Shown here: positions 1-9,900 of the stretch, piece after piece
How positions within the stretch are numbered: position 1 is the first letter of the stretch
How the letters are laid out: each line of letters opens with the position of its first letter
Assembly (NCBI GenBank): GCA_902763615.1
Contig: CACWSX010000003.1
Span: 62,001-126,000, forward strand
Source of the DNA: an uncultured Prevotellaceae bacterium
Lineage (GTDB): Bacteria; Bacteroidota; Bacteroidia; Bacteroidales; Bacteroidaceae
Direction: 5' to 3'
DNA: 64,000 nucleotides
Translations under genes and position numbers: made by a program
The notes under the pieces: model-generated
The model's input: the letters and a program-made list of their open reading frames with translations, nothing else
Told to the model about the DNA's origin: nothing
Databases searched by the model: none

Positions 1-6
1 CGGCGG

Positions 7-14
7 CAAATATA
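7..14 (-). promoter_or_regulatory. possible -7 box of a divergent leftward gene
   Basis: Read on the - strand this is TATATTTG, matching the Bacteroidota TAnnTTTG element. A CTTG lies 20 nt upstream (38-35), one base off the TTTG -33 element. Its gene would lie left of the window. The rest of 1-120 is AT-rich with no open frame I can support. Confidence 0.25.
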
Positions 15-126
15 CGGTTTATTTATCTAACTTGCAAGTTTTTTAGCAAAAAAGTGACTTTTTTCGATGTTTTTGTCGATAAAATCCAACTTTTTGTATG
101 TTTTTCTAAAAAAAACGCGCCAAAAA

Positions 127-158
127 TTTGCATGTTTGAAGGAAACTCTATACCTTTG
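127..158 (+). promoter_or_regulatory. trp operon promoter
   Basis: TTTG at 127-130, then exactly 20 nt, then TACCTTTG at 151-158, fits the Bacteroidota sigma-ABfr consensus (TTTG-N19/20-TAnnTTTG). Transcription would start near 163-166, about 15 nt before the leader peptide start, so the whole attenuator would be transcribed. Confidence 0.7.
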
Positions 159-180
159 CCCCCAGATTTAACAAAAAAGA

Positions 181-246
181 ATGATGAATTGTCTGTTTAA
201 CATTTGGTGGTGGCAGTGCTCGAGATCAAAAACGTCGCGAGACTAA
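181..246 (+). CDS. trpL: trp operon leader peptide
   Basis: This is a 21-codon open frame, M-M-N-C-L-F-N-I-W-W-W-Q-C-S-R-S-K-T-S-R-D, ending in TAA at 244-246. It starts at ATG 181 or 184. Three consecutive TGG codons (205-213) sit mid-peptide, as expected for a ribosome-stalling sensor of charged Trp-tRNA. It begins just after the predicted promoter and ends 33 nt before a strong intrinsic terminator that precedes trpB. No function beyond sensing is expected. The protein is too short for routine gene callers, but the Trp run, its position and the downstream RNA pairing make the call strong. Confidence 0.85.
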   Translation: MMNCLFNIWWWQCSRSKTSRD

Positions 247-295
247 TTGCCATATCTGTTATTCAACAACAAAAATAGAAAAGGCTCATCGCGAC
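215..295 (+). promoter_or_regulatory. trp attenuator: protector and antiterminator pairing
   Basis: Segment 1 (215-222) can pair with 238-244 (CTCG with CGAG and AGT with ACT, with G218 bulged). Segment 2 GTCGCGA (234-240) is perfectly complementary to TCGCGAC at 289-295, which is the inner part of the terminator's left arm plus its loop. Inferred logic: a ribosome stalled on the Trp codons (205-213) covers segment 1, segment 2 pairs with 289-295, and the terminator cannot form. A ribosome reaching the stop codon (244-246) covers segment 2, so the terminator forms. Confidence 0.75.
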
Positions 296-313
296 AGCGG
301 TGAGTCTTTTTTT
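280..313 (+). terminator. trp attenuator terminator
   Basis: A 13-bp stem pairs 280-292 with 297-309, all Watson-Crick except two G-U pairs, around a GACA loop (293-296). It overlaps a run of seven T (307-313). It lies between the leader peptide and trpB, so it acts inside the operon leader and not at a gene end. Confidence 0.85.
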
Positions 314-353
314 ATCAAAACGACACAAATACAAACAATAAATACGTATTAAA

Positions 354-1559
354 ATGAAAAGTTATCAAGTAGACGGAAACGGTTTTTACGGAGAATTCGG
401 TGGTGCTTATGTGCCGGAGATTCTTTACAAATGCGTGCATGACCTGCAGGAAGCCTATCTGCCAATCATCGAGTCAGAGGCCTTCAAACGCGAGTATCAT
501 GCCCTGTTGAAGGACTATGTGGGTCGTCCCTCCCCCTTGTACTACGCCCAGCGGATGAGTGAGCAGTATGGCTGCAAACTGTATCTGAAGCGTGAGGACC
601 TGAACCACACCGGTGCCCATAAAATCAACAACACCATCGGACAGATCCTGTTGGCCAAGCAGATGGGCAAGACCCGTATCATCGCAGAGACCGGTGCTGG
701 TCAGCATGGTGTGGCTACAGCGACGGTCTGTGCGCTGATGAACCTGAAATGTGAGGTATTTATGGGAGCTACGGATGTGGAGCGACAGCACACCAATGTA
801 GAGCGCATGAAAATGTTAGGAGCCCAAGTGCATCCAGTGAGAACAGGTAACATGACCTTGAGTGACGCCTGCAGTGAGGCCATCAGAGACTGGTGCTGTC
901 ATCCCCAGGACACCTTCTATATCGTCGGTTCTACCATGGGTCCACACCCCTACCCCGACCTGGTGGCCAGGATGCAGAGCGTCATCTCCGAAGAAATCAA
1001 ATGGCAGTTGGAAGAGAAGGAAGGCCGCGACTATCCCGACTATCTCATCGCCTGCATCGGCGGCGGTTCGAATGCGGCAGGTACCATCTATCACTATATG
1101 GATGATGAGCGCGTGAAAATCGTCTTGGCAGAGGCCGGCGGACATGGTTGGGAGACCAATCACACCGCGGCCACCATCCACAAGGGAACCGTCGGCATCC
1201 TGCATGGTGCCAAGATGCTGGTGATGCAGGATGAGGATGGTCAGATTGAGGAAGCCTTCACCATCAGTGCCGGACTGGACTACCCCGGTGTAGGTCCTAT
1301 GCATTGTAACATGGCCAAGCAGGGGCGTACGCAAGTATTGAGCATCAATGACGACGAGGCCATCTATGGCGGTTATGAACTCACCCGTATGGAGGGCATC
1401 ATCCCCGCCATTGAGTCTGCCCACGCCATTGCAGCCCTGAAGAAACTCAGTTTCAAGAAAGATGATGTTGTAGTGCTTACCGTCAGCGGCCGAGGCGACA
1501 AGGATGTGGAGACCTATCTGAAAAACAAGGCCATGGCAAAAGAATTCGGAGAATTCTAA
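354..1559 (+). CDS. trpB: tryptophan synthase beta chain
   Basis: A cytoplasmic PLP enzyme that condenses indole with L-serine to give tryptophan; it forms an alpha2-beta2 complex with TrpA, encoded at the far end of this operon. The 401 residues match the usual TrpB length. The PLP lysine is K90 in HTGAHKINNT, followed by the ETGAGQHG glutamate motif (about 113-120) and the phosphate-binding GGGSNA loop (about 235-240). The first structural gene after the attenuator, it opens the order trpBEGDCFA, with trpB and trpA at opposite ends of the operon. The start at 354 gives the canonical N-terminus and follows the terminator by 40 nt. Confidence 0.97.
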   Translation: MKSYQVDGNGFYGEFGGAYVPEILYKCVHDLQEAYLPIIESEAFKREYHALLKDYVGRPSPLYYAQRMSEQYGCKLYLKREDLNHTGAHKINNTIGQILLAKQMGKTRIIAETGAGQHGVATATVCALMNLKCEVFMGATDVERQHTNVERMKMLGAQVHPVRTGNMTLSDACSEAIRDWCCHPQDTFYIVGSTMGPHPYPDLVARMQSVISEEIKWQLEEKEGRDYPDYLIACIGGGSNAAGTIYHYMDDERVKIVLAEAGGHGWETNHTAATIHKGTVGILHGAKMLVMQDEDGQIEEAFTISAGLDYPGVGPMHCNMAKQGRTQVLSINDDEAIYGGYELTRMEGIIPAIESAHAIAALKKLSFKKDDVVVLTVSGRGDKDVETYLKNKAMAKEFGEF

Positions 1560-1560
1560 A

Positions 1561-1595
1561 GATGGATGATGTATGATGTAAGATGTAATATGTGA
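1561..1595 (+). repeat. heptamer array between trpB and trpE
   Basis: Five consecutive 7-nt units fill the trpB-trpE gap: GATGGAT, GATGTAT, GATGTAA, GATGTAA, TATGTGA. The same unit type (GATGGAN) occurs seven times inside a gene at 49820-49868. Confidence 0.7.
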
Positions 1596-1598
1596 ATT

Positions 1599-3002
1599 AT
1601 GAAGACATTTGAATATAATACAAGCAGTCGGACCATTCTGGCAGATCTGTATACGCCAGTGGGAGTTTATATGCGACTGAGAGACCTCTATCCGCAGAGT
1701 GCGCTGATGGAGAGTTCCGACTATCACGACAAGAGCAATGCCCGGTCGTTTATTGGCATCCAACCCATCGCCAGCGTGGCTGTAGGACATGGCATCGCCA
1801 CCATCAACTACCCCGACGGAACTGTTTCAGAGCAGGCCATCTGTTCTGACTACCAGACCGACAAGGCTATAAATGCGCTACTTCAATGTATTAAAATAAA
1901 AGGATCGGATTCAGAGTTTTGTGGTCTATTCGGCTACACCTCATTTAATGCCGTCAGGTACTTTGAGAACATCCCCGTGAAAGATGAGACCCAAGCCAAG
2001 AACGATGCGCCCGACCTGTTATACATCCTCTATAAGACTGTCATTGTATTCGACCATCACAATAACACCTTAAAGGTGGTGAGTCTGGGTGAGAGCGAGG
2101 AGATTGACACGGTATTAAAGACCATGAACAAAGCCAATGTGAAAGCCTATGACTTCCATCCCGTAGGTGAGGTATCCAGTACACTGACCGATGAAGAGCA
2201 CAAGGCAAATATCCGTAAAGGAATCCAACATTGTCTGCGTGGCGATGTTTTCCAGATTGTACTCAGCCGACGCTTCATCCAGAAATATGAAGGCGATGAT
2301 TTCAAACTCTACCGCGCCCTGAGAAGCATCAATCCCTCACCCTATCTTTTCTATTTCGACTTCGGCGGTTTCAGGATCTTCGGTTCCTCACCAGAGACAC
2401 ACTGTCGTGTTGTCAAGAGTCAGGAGAGATATGTGGCGTATATTGACCCCATCGCCGGCACCACCAAGCGTACGGGTGACACCGAAGCCGACAAACAAGG
2501 TGCGGAATATCTGCGTAATGATCCCAAGGAGAATGCCGAGCATGTGATGCTGGTAGACCTGGCCCGAAATGACCTGAGCCGTAACTGTCATCATGTGAAG
2601 GTAGACTTCTACAAAGACCTGCAGTACTATAGTCATGTGATCCACCTTGTCTCCCGCGTCAGCGGTGAACTCGACGAGGGTGCCGATCCCATCAAAGCAT
2701 TTATCGACACCTTCCCCGCCGGCACCCTCTCAGGCGCCCCCAAGGTCCGCGCCATGCAGTTGATCTCGGAATACGAGCCTCATAACCGCGGTGCCTATGG
2801 CGGTTGCATCGGTATGATCGGTCTTGACGGTTCACTGAACCAGGCCATCACCATTCGTACCTTTGTCTCAAGAAACGGTGAATTGTGGTTCCAGGCTGGT
2901 GGCGGTATTGTTGCCAAGAGTGATGTGGAATATGAACTGCAGGAAGTGAACAATAAACTCGGTGCGCTGCGTCGCGCCATATTGATGGCTGAAAAAATGT
3001 AA
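1599..3002 (+). CDS. trpE: anthranilate synthase component I
   Basis: Converts chorismate to anthranilate using ammonia delivered by TrpG, the first committed step of the pathway. The 467 residues carry the full chorismate-binding domain: FGSSPETH, GTTKRTGD, the catalytic HVMLVDLARND stretch, GTLSGAPKVRAM and GGCIGMIG. The N-terminal LMESSDYH segment corresponds to the Trp feedback site (LLES in enteric TrpE), so allosteric inhibition by tryptophan is likely retained. It is followed 4 nt later by trpG, consistent with translational coupling and 1:1 assembly. Confidence 0.96.
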   Translation: MKTFEYNTSSRTILADLYTPVGVYMRLRDLYPQSALMESSDYHDKSNARSFIGIQPIASVAVGHGIATINYPDGTVSEQAICSDYQTDKAINALLQCIKIKGSDSEFCGLFGYTSFNAVRYFENIPVKDETQAKNDAPDLLYILYKTVIVFDHHNNTLKVVSLGESEEIDTVLKTMNKANVKAYDFHPVGEVSSTLTDEEHKANIRKGIQHCLRGDVFQIVLSRRFIQKYEGDDFKLYRALRSINPSPYLFYFDFGGFRIFGSSPETHCRVVKSQERYVAYIDPIAGTTKRTGDTEADKQGAEYLRNDPKENAEHVMLVDLARNDLSRNCHHVKVDFYKDLQYYSHVIHLVSRVSGELDEGADPIKAFIDTFPAGTLSGAPKVRAMQLISEYEPHNRGAYGGCIGMIGLDGSLNQAITIRTFVSRNGELWFQAGGGIVAKSDVEYELQEVNNKLGALRRAILMAEKM

Positions 3003-3006
3003 GAAT

Positions 3007-3567
3007 ATGAAAGTAGTGATTATAGACAATTACGACTCGTTTACCTATAACCTGAGTCATTTGATCAAGGAACTGGGCGCAGAAGTGACCGTCCTGCGCA
3101 ACGACCAGTTTAAGTTGGAAGACCTAGAGCTTTTCAATAAGATTGTCCTTTCGCCAGGTCCCGGTATCCCTTCCGAGGCAGGTCTGCTATTGGATGTCAT
3201 TCGCACCTACGCCGGAAAGAAGCCCATCCTAGGCGTCTGTTTGGGGCATCAGGCTATTGGCGAGGCCTTTGGCGGAAAGTTGGTGAACCTCTCGGAGGTG
3301 TTCCATGGCGTTGCCACACCCTGTCATATTGTGGTCGACGATCCCATTTTCAGCGGATTAGAGAGAAGCATCACCATCGGTCGTTATCACTCCTGGGTGG
3401 TATCGAAAGAAGCCTTCCCTGACTGTTTGGAGATCACCGCAGAGACCGACGGACAGATCATGGCCCTGCGGCATAAGACCCTGAATGTACGGGGTATCCA
3501 GTTCCATCCTGAGAGTGTGCTCACCCCCGATGGTAAGAAAATGATACAGAACTGGATGTTTCTTTAA
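3007..3567 (+). CDS. trpG: anthranilate synthase component II (glutamine amidotransferase)
   Basis: A class I glutamine amidotransferase that supplies ammonia to TrpE. The 186 residues contain the oxyanion region LSPGPGIP (about 48-55), the nucleophile C78 in GVCLGHQ, and the His/Glu pair in QFHPES near the C-terminus. It is a stand-alone subunit, not fused to TrpE or TrpD. Starts 4 nt after trpE. Confidence 0.96.
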   Translation: MKVVIIDNYDSFTYNLSHLIKELGAEVTVLRNDQFKLEDLELFNKIVLSPGPGIPSEAGLLLDVIRTYAGKKPILGVCLGHQAIGEAFGGKLVNLSEVFHGVATPCHIVVDDPIFSGLERSITIGRYHSWVVSKEAFPDCLEITAETDGQIMALRHKTLNVRGIQFHPESVLTPDGKKMIQNWMFL

Positions 3568-3597
3568 TATATAGATTAGAATTTAAAGTTAAAAAAT

Positions 3598-4608
3598 ATG
3601 GCACAGACAATGAAAGACATCCTGAATAGGATGCTGAACCACGAGGAACTGACTCGTGAAGAGATGAAAACGATTCTGATTGGTATCACCCACAGTGAGT
3701 ACCCCAACGAACAGATTACCGCACTGCTCACCTGTCTGCAGATGAGAGGTGTCACCGTCGATGAGCTCCTGGGCTTTCGCGATGGAGTCCTTGAGACTGG
3801 CGTCCCTGCCATCCTGAAGGCAGACCGCTATATCGACGTGGTAGGAACGGGTGGAGACCGCAAGAACACCTTTAACATCTCGACTACGGCTTGTTTTGTG
3901 ATTGCAGGTGCGGGTTATAAAGTGGCCAAGCATGGCAATTATGCTGCGACCAGTGTCAGCGGTGCCTCGAATGTCATCCAGCACCACGGTATCCATTTTA
4001 CTGATGACATCGACCAGCTGAACCGCTCCCTCGACCAGGCAGGTATCGTATATCTGCACGCCCAGCTGTTCGCCAAAGCCATGAAGTTTGTAGGTCCAAT
4101 CCGCAAAGCCCTGCAGTTCCCCACCATCTTCAACCTCTTAGGCCCCATCGTCAATCCCTCGCAACCCAAGTGTCAGCTATTGGGCGTGGCGAATCTCGAC
4201 CAGATGCGTCTCTACAACAGTGTGTACCAAAAAATAGGTATTGACTATGGTATCGTGAACTCCATCGACGGTTATGACGAAATATCCCTGACCGGTGACT
4301 TCAAGGTCACCACTAACAACTACGAGCGTATCTTCAAGCCTCAGGACTTAGGATTTGCCATCGCCAAGCCAGAGGAGCTGGTAGGCGGTGCCACAGAGGA
4401 AGAGGCAGCACAGATCTTCGACAGCGTCCTGGAGAACCGCGCTCTGCCCGCCCAGAAGAACATCGTACTGGCCAATGCAGGCTTTGGCATTCAGGTGCTG
4501 GAGAAGGGTCAGAAGAGCATCGAGGAATGTATCGAGATTGCCCGCGAATCCATCGACAGTGGCGCTGCCCTGAAGACCTTCAAGAAATTCGTGGAACTGA
4601 ATAGTTAA
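3598..4608 (+). CDS. trpD: anthranilate phosphoribosyltransferase
   Basis: Transfers the phosphoribosyl group of PRPP to anthranilate. The 336 residues show the PRPP-binding GTGGDRKNTFN motif (about 81-91), the KHGNYAATS segment and the FNLLGPIVNP motif. Length is normal for a stand-alone TrpD. Lies 30 nt after trpG within the operon. Confidence 0.96.
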   Translation: MAQTMKDILNRMLNHEELTREEMKTILIGITHSEYPNEQITALLTCLQMRGVTVDELLGFRDGVLETGVPAILKADRYIDVVGTGGDRKNTFNISTTACFVIAGAGYKVAKHGNYAATSVSGASNVIQHHGIHFTDDIDQLNRSLDQAGIVYLHAQLFAKAMKFVGPIRKALQFPTIFNLLGPIVNPSQPKCQLLGVANLDQMRLYNSVYQKIGIDYGIVNSIDGYDEISLTGDFKVTTNNYERIFKPQDLGFAIAKPEELVGGATEEEAAQIFDSVLENRALPAQKNIVLANAGFGIQVLEKGQKSIEECIEIARESIDSGAALKTFKKFVELNS

Positions 4609-4640
4609 GACACAAGAACATAAGGTAAATATAAAATCAT

Positions 4641-5429
4641 ATGCAGGATATTTTACAGGAGATTGTGGCGCATAAACGTGTGGAGGTGGAACAATTCAAA
4701 CTGGCGTTTCCACCCCAGCAGTTACACCGTCAGGTAGAAGCCCTCCTCGACTTCAGTACCCCCTCGCTGTCGAAGGCCCTCTGCGAGTCAGACAGTGGCA
4801 TCATCGCCGAGTTCAAGCGCAAGTCACCCTCGAAAGGCTGGATCAAGGAAGAAGGCAAGGCCGAGGAGATTCCCCTGAGTTATCAGCGCCAAGGGGCAGC
4901 TGCTCTCTCTATCCTCACCGACGAACACTATTTCGGCGGATGTGATGAATTTATCCGCATCGCCCGACGTCAGGGGGTGCAGATTCCCATCCTCTACAAA
5001 AACTTCGTCATCGACGAGTACCAACTATTCCAGGCCCGTCTCTGTGGTGCCTCTGCAGTATTGCTGATAGCCGCCTGTCTGACGAAAGAGGAATGTCGGT
5101 CACTGCAGCTGACAGCCCATGAACTAGGACTAGAAGTGCTATTGGAGATGCATGCGCGCGAAGAGCTCGACTATGCCGAGCAGACGCCCGACCTCTGTGG
5201 TATCAACAACCGCCATCTGGGTTCGTTTGTGACCGATGTAGAGACCTCCTTCCGGCTGGCAGAAGACCTGCCCAAGGAGGCAGTAAAAGTCAGTGAGAGC
5301 GGTCTTTCCGACCCGTTAATAGTGAAACAGCTCCGCTCAGCCGGTTACCGCGGGTTCCTGATGGGAGAGCATTTCATGAAGCACGCCGATCCCGGTGCTG
5401 CCCTGGAAGCTTTTATTCAACAACTTTAA
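4641..5429 (+). CDS. trpC: indole-3-glycerol-phosphate synthase
   Basis: Closes the indole ring from CdRP. The 262-residue TIM barrel has IIAEFKRKSPSKG (catalytic lysines), ILTDEHYFGG, YKNFVIDEYQ, LEMHAREE, GINNRHLG and VSESGL. It is monofunctional: TrpF is encoded separately and begins 2 nt after the stop, so the two products, which act on successive intermediates, are co-translated. Confidence 0.95.
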   Translation: MQDILQEIVAHKRVEVEQFKLAFPPQQLHRQVEALLDFSTPSLSKALCESDSGIIAEFKRKSPSKGWIKEEGKAEEIPLSYQRQGAAALSILTDEHYFGGCDEFIRIARRQGVQIPILYKNFVIDEYQLFQARLCGASAVLLIAACLTKEECRSLQLTAHELGLEVLLEMHAREELDYAEQTPDLCGINNRHLGSFVTDVETSFRLAEDLPKEAVKVSESGLSDPLIVKQLRSAGYRGFLMGEHFMKHADPGAALEAFIQQL

Positions 5430-5431
5430 GG

Positions 5432-6082
5432 ATGAAGCGTGAAGCATTAATAATCAAGGTATGTGGCATGCGTGAGGCATCGAACATCCGTGACATCGAA
5501 GCCTTGGGCATCGACTGGCTCGGACTGATCTTCTGGCCCAAGTCGAGCCGTTATGTCAGTGAACGACCAGACTATCTGCCCCGTAATGCCAAACGTGTGG
5601 GGGTCTTTGTCGATGAGGCTCCGGAGAAGATTGTCAACATCAGCCGGCGCTATGGTCTCGACTATATCCAATTACATGGACATGAGTCGACAAGCGACAT
5701 CAACCGACTGCGTCAGATCATTGCCAATCAGGATGTTTCCACCATTCCCCCGCAGTTGATAAAGGCCTTCAACATCGCTACGGCCAATGACTTGGAACAG
5801 ACCAAGGCCTACGAGGGTCATGTGGACTATTTCCTTTTCGATACGAAGGGGACTTCCGTGGGAGGCAACGGGATTCAGTTCGACTGGGAGGTGCTAACCG
5901 CCTACCAAGGTAGTACCCCCTTCCTGCTGAGTGGAGGCATCGGTCCCGAAGATGCAGAGCGTATCCGCACCTTCCACCATCCACGGTGCATCGGTATCGA
6001 CCTGAACTCCCGCTTCGAAATCGCCCCAGGTCTCAAGGACAGCCATCGACTCAAGACATTTCTGGAACAATTAACAAAATAA
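5432..6082 (+). CDS. trpF: phosphoribosylanthranilate isomerase
   Basis: Catalyses the Amadori rearrangement of PRA to CdRP. The 216-residue TIM barrel has the catalytic Cys in [25 protein letters not shown] and, near the C-terminus, the catalytic Asp in YFLFDTKG with [10 protein letters not shown]. Begins 2 nt after trpC and is followed 8 nt later by trpA. Confidence 0.95.
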   Translation: MKREALIIKVCGMREASNIRDIEALGIDWLGLIFWPKSSRYVSERPDYLPRNAKRVGVFVDEAPEKIVNISRRYGLDYIQLHGHESTSDINRLRQIIANQDVSTIPPQLIKAFNIATANDLEQTKAYEGHVDYFLFDTKGTSVGGNGIQFDWEVLTAYQGSTPFLLSGGIGPEDAERIRTFHHPRCIGIDLNSRFEIAPGLKDSHRLKTFLEQLTK

Positions 6083-6090
6083 TAAGGTAT

Positions 6091-6870
6091 ATGAATAAGA
6101 TTAATCAGCTTTTCGACAATAGCAAGGACCAAAAGCTCCTTTCGCTCTATTTCTGCGCCGGTTGTCCTACGTTAGAGGGCACGGCCAATGTGATTCTCGC
6201 TATGCAACACAAAGGCATTGCCATGGTAGAAGTGGGCATACCCTTCAGTGATCCCCTGGCCGACGGTCCTGTCATCCAGAGTGCAGCCACCAAGGCCCTG
6301 AAAAACGGCATGACCCTCACTAAACTTTTCGCACAATTGGAGGCCATCAAGGATCAAGTGACCATACCCTTGGTGCTGATGGGCTATCTGAACCCCATCC
6401 TGCATTATGGCATCGAAGCCTTCTGCAAACGTTGTGTTGAAGCAGGTGTCAGTGGGGCCATCATCCCCGACCTACCATTCGACGACTATCTGAACCTCGT
6501 CAAACCCATCGCCGACAAGTACGACCTGCGTATCATCATGCTCATCACCCCGGAGACCAGCGAGGAGCGTATCCGTTTCATCGACGACCACACCGATGGC
6601 TTTATCTATATGGTCTCGTCGGCCTCGATCACTGGTACACAGAAGAGTTTCGACGACCAGAAACAGGCCTATTTCCGCAAGATCAACGCCATGAACCTGC
6701 GCAATCCTCGTATGATCGGCTTTGGTATCTCGAATGCCCAGACGCTGAAAGCAGCACAAGACAATGCCAATGGTGCCATCATCGGTTCGAAGTTCGTCAG
6801 CCTATTGGATGAGGCCAATGGCGATGCAGATAAAGCCCTCGACGACCTGCTCGAGGCATTGAAAAGATAA
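6091..6870 (+). CDS. trpA: tryptophan synthase alpha chain
   Basis: Cleaves indole-3-glycerol phosphate to indole and G3P, passing indole to TrpB. The 259 residues carry the catalytic pair E47 ([10 protein letters not shown]) and D58 (LADGP), plus [21 protein letters not shown] and the phosphate loop [10 protein letters not shown] chose ATG 6091 over a start 105 nt upstream inside trpF because it gives the family N-terminus and follows the trpF stop by 8 nt. Last gene of the operon. No hairpin terminator follows; its stop codon overlaps the palindrome that precedes the pectin locus. Confidence 0.95.
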   Translation: MNKINQLFDNSKDQKLLSLYFCAGCPTLEGTANVILAMQHKGIAMVEVGIPFSDPLADGPVIQSAATKALKNGMTLTKLFAQLEAIKDQVTIPLVLMGYLNPILHYGIEAFCKRCVEAGVSGAIIPDLPFDDYLNLVKPIADKYDLRIIMLITPETSEERIRFIDDHTDGFIYMVSSASITGTQKSFDDQKQAYFRKINAMNLRNPRMIGFGISNAQTLKAAQDNANGAIIGSKFVSLLDEANGDADKALDDLLEALKR

Positions 6871-6930
6871 CGTTTACGTTATTATTTTCGGTTTTTTAGT
6901 TCGTAGTTTCACGTTTTATTCGTATCTTTG
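6865..6930 (+). promoter_or_regulatory. pectin-regulon palindrome (site 1) and -7 box
   Basis: A perfect 7-bp inverted repeat, ATAACGT-TT-ACGTTAT (6867-6882), contains the shared AACGTTTACG core. The -7 box TATCTTTG is at 6923-6930, 44 nt after the 14-mer (6865-6878). No TTTG -33 element is present at N19-N21. The site overlaps the trpA stop codon. Class I spacing, like the sites at 11815, 19460 and 21776. Confidence 0.65.
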
Positions 6931-6970
6931 CAAACGAATAGTGAAACTACGACTAAATTACTAAATACGA

Positions 6971-9900
6971 ATGATGAGAAAAATTTTTCAAGTTTTGATG
7001 TTCTGTCTGCTGATGCCAGCGATAGCTCATGCCCAGAATTGGGACCAGGCCCAGTACAAGCAGATAGAACAGAGTATCCGTGAGCCTCAGTTTGCAGACA
7101 AGGTGTATCTGATCACCAAATATGGTGCCAAGACCGACGCCACCGCTGCCCAGAACCAGAAGGCCATTCAGAAGGCCATCGACCAATGTTCCAAGAAAGG
7201 TGGTGGCAAGGTGGTGATACCTGCCGGCTGCAAGTTCCTGACAGCCGCCATCCAACTGAAGAGTGGCGTGAACCTGGAAGTGCAGGAAGGTGCTGTACTG
7301 GAATTCGCCTTCGAGCCTGAGCTATACCCCATTGTAGAGACCTCATGGGAAGGTCTGGAGTGTTTCAATCTCTCGCCCTGTGTCTATGCCTTTAAGGCGA
7401 AGGACATCGCCATCACCGGCAAGGGCACCATCGACGGAGGTGGTTCCAGAGAGACCTGGTGGCCTTGGGTTGGCAATGCCCGGTTCGGCTATAAGGAAGG
7501 TCCTGCCCAGAACAAAGGTGCCCGTGCAAGACTCCTGAAGAATGGTGAAGACGGTATCCCTATGTATAATGAGAAAGGAGAGCGCAGTCCTGAGCGTGTC
7601 TTCGGGCCTCAAGACGGTCTGCGTCCCCAACTCGTCAACTTCAACAAGTGCGAAGGTATCCTTTTAGAGGACATCACCCTCTTACGTTCACCTTTCTGGG
7701 TAATCCACCCCCTGCACTCCACAGATATCACCGTTCGTCGGGTGAAGATGATCAACGACGGACCAAATGGTGACGGCTGCGACCCCGAGTGTTGTAACCG
7801 CGTACTGATTGAAGACTGTTACTTCAATACTGGTGATGACTGTATTGCCATCAAGAGCGGACGAAACCGTGATGGCCGTGAGCGTAACATGCCTTCGCAG
7901 AATATCATTATCCGTAACTGTGAGATGAAGAATGGTCACGGTGGTGTGGTCATTGGCAGTGAGATTAGTGGAGGCTGTAAGAATGTCTATGCCCACGACT
8001 GTGTCATGGACTCCCCCGAACTTGAGCGTGTGCTGCGCATCAAGACCAACTCCTGTCGCGGTGGCATCATTGAGAATATCAATATGAAAGATGTTAAGGT
8101 GGGTGTCTGCAAGGAGAGTGTGCTGAAAATCAACCTCGACTACGAACATAATGAGGTCTGCTGTCGCGGCAACTATCCCACAGTGCGCAATGTCTACATG
8201 GAGAATGTCACTAGCGAGAAATCGAAATACGGCGTCCAGATCATTGGTCTTGAGGAAGACACCTATGTGTACGACATCTTCGTGAAGAACTGTAAGTTCA
8301 ATGGCGTGCAGTCGGGCAATTTCTCATCGGGCAAGACCCGCAATGTGAAGTTTGAAGATCTCTTTGTCAACGGTTCTTTGGCCCTGACGGAGATGCCCTA
8401 CAAGCACTACAGCGAATGGCTCACCTACAGCGAGATGAAGCGTGTGCCGAAGAGTTACCTCCTCGACTTCTCTACCAAGCCTAAGTGGAGTTATGTGATG
8501 GGCATCGAACTCGAGGGAATGTTAGATACCTATCTTACCTATGGCGGCGAGGACATCCGCAAGTACTGTCAGGAATATACCGATACGATGATCAATGCCA
8601 AAGGTGACATCCGGGGCTATAACATCCTCGACTACAACCTTGATAATATCCGCACCGGTCATTTCGTGACGCGTATGTACAATCTTTATCCAGAGAAGAA
8701 AAATCTCATCGCCATACAGACCATGATGAAGCAGTTGAAAGAACAGCCTCGTACCAAGGTAGACAAGGTGTTCTGGCACAAGGCCATCTACGCTTATCAG
8801 GTATGGCTCGATGGTATCTTCATGGGATTGCCCTTCCGTTGTCTGACAGCCTCCACACAGCTGAAGCCCAAGGAGTCTGTGAAGATCTACGACGATGCTG
8901 TGAATCAGTTGAAGATCACCTACGATCGCACCCTCGACCCCAAGACAGGTCTGAACCGACATGCCTATGACGAAACGCGAAACACCTTCTGGGCTGACAA
9001 GGAGACTGGTCTCTCACAGCACTGTTGGGGCCGTGCCCAGGGTTGGTATTCGATGGCCCTGATTGAAGTGCTCGATGCCCTGCCCGAGGACTACGCCCGC
9101 CGTCAGGAGGTAATCGACCTGTTGCAAAAGGACCTTGATGCTATCATCAAGTGGCAGGACAAGAAGACCGGTACTTGGTATCAAGTGATGGACGCTCCAG
9201 AGCGGGCAGGTAATTATCTGGAATCAACAGCCACCTCGATGTTTGCCTATGTGTTGTTGAAAGCCTATAACAAGGGGTATCTCGGCACGAAATACCGTGA
9301 TGCAGGCATCAAGGCCTACAAGGGAATCATTAACCATATGATTCGTGTGAATGGAGACAAGACCATCTCACTCACCAACTGTTGTTCGGTAGCTGGTTTG
9401 GGACCGGCCGCCACGCCAGAGGTGATCTCTGCGATGAAGAAGATTAACCCCAAGGGAAGTGTCAACGAGAACAAACGGCGCGACGGGGGGTATCAATACT
9501 ATCTGTCAGAGCCTATACGCGACAACGACGCCAAGGGCATAGGGCCATTTATATGGGCTTCGCTCGAAATGGAGAAGTTAGGCTATAACACCGAGAACAC
9601 GACGGCTGCCATCGACAGGCAAGCCGTCGTGAATCGTCATACCCCCCTGATTACAGAAGCTGACCCTCTGGCTTCGCTTAGTGTGGGCAATGGCCACTTT
9701 GCCACGACCGTCGATATCACTGGTCTGCAAAGCTACCCTTTTGACTATGGGGCAGGTGTGCCCCTGAACGCCATGTCCGACTGGGGCTGGCATCAGTTCG
9801 AAAACACCAACCACCTGCAGCCTTCTGAGTCGGAAAAGTCCTATGACTTCGGTCATGGGCACCCGGAAGTGTACGCTGTGGAGTATAAAAAGAATGAGGA

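Noticed and set aside
816-1790. Long open frame antisense to trpB
   Set aside because: A shadow of the highly conserved trpB frame; no start signal, promoter or recognisable protein.
6867-6882. Palindrome after trpA as a transcription terminator
   Set aside because: The arms are separated by only 2 nt, which cannot form an RNA hairpin loop without opening pairs, and the same motif recurs upstream of promoters; an operator is the better reading.
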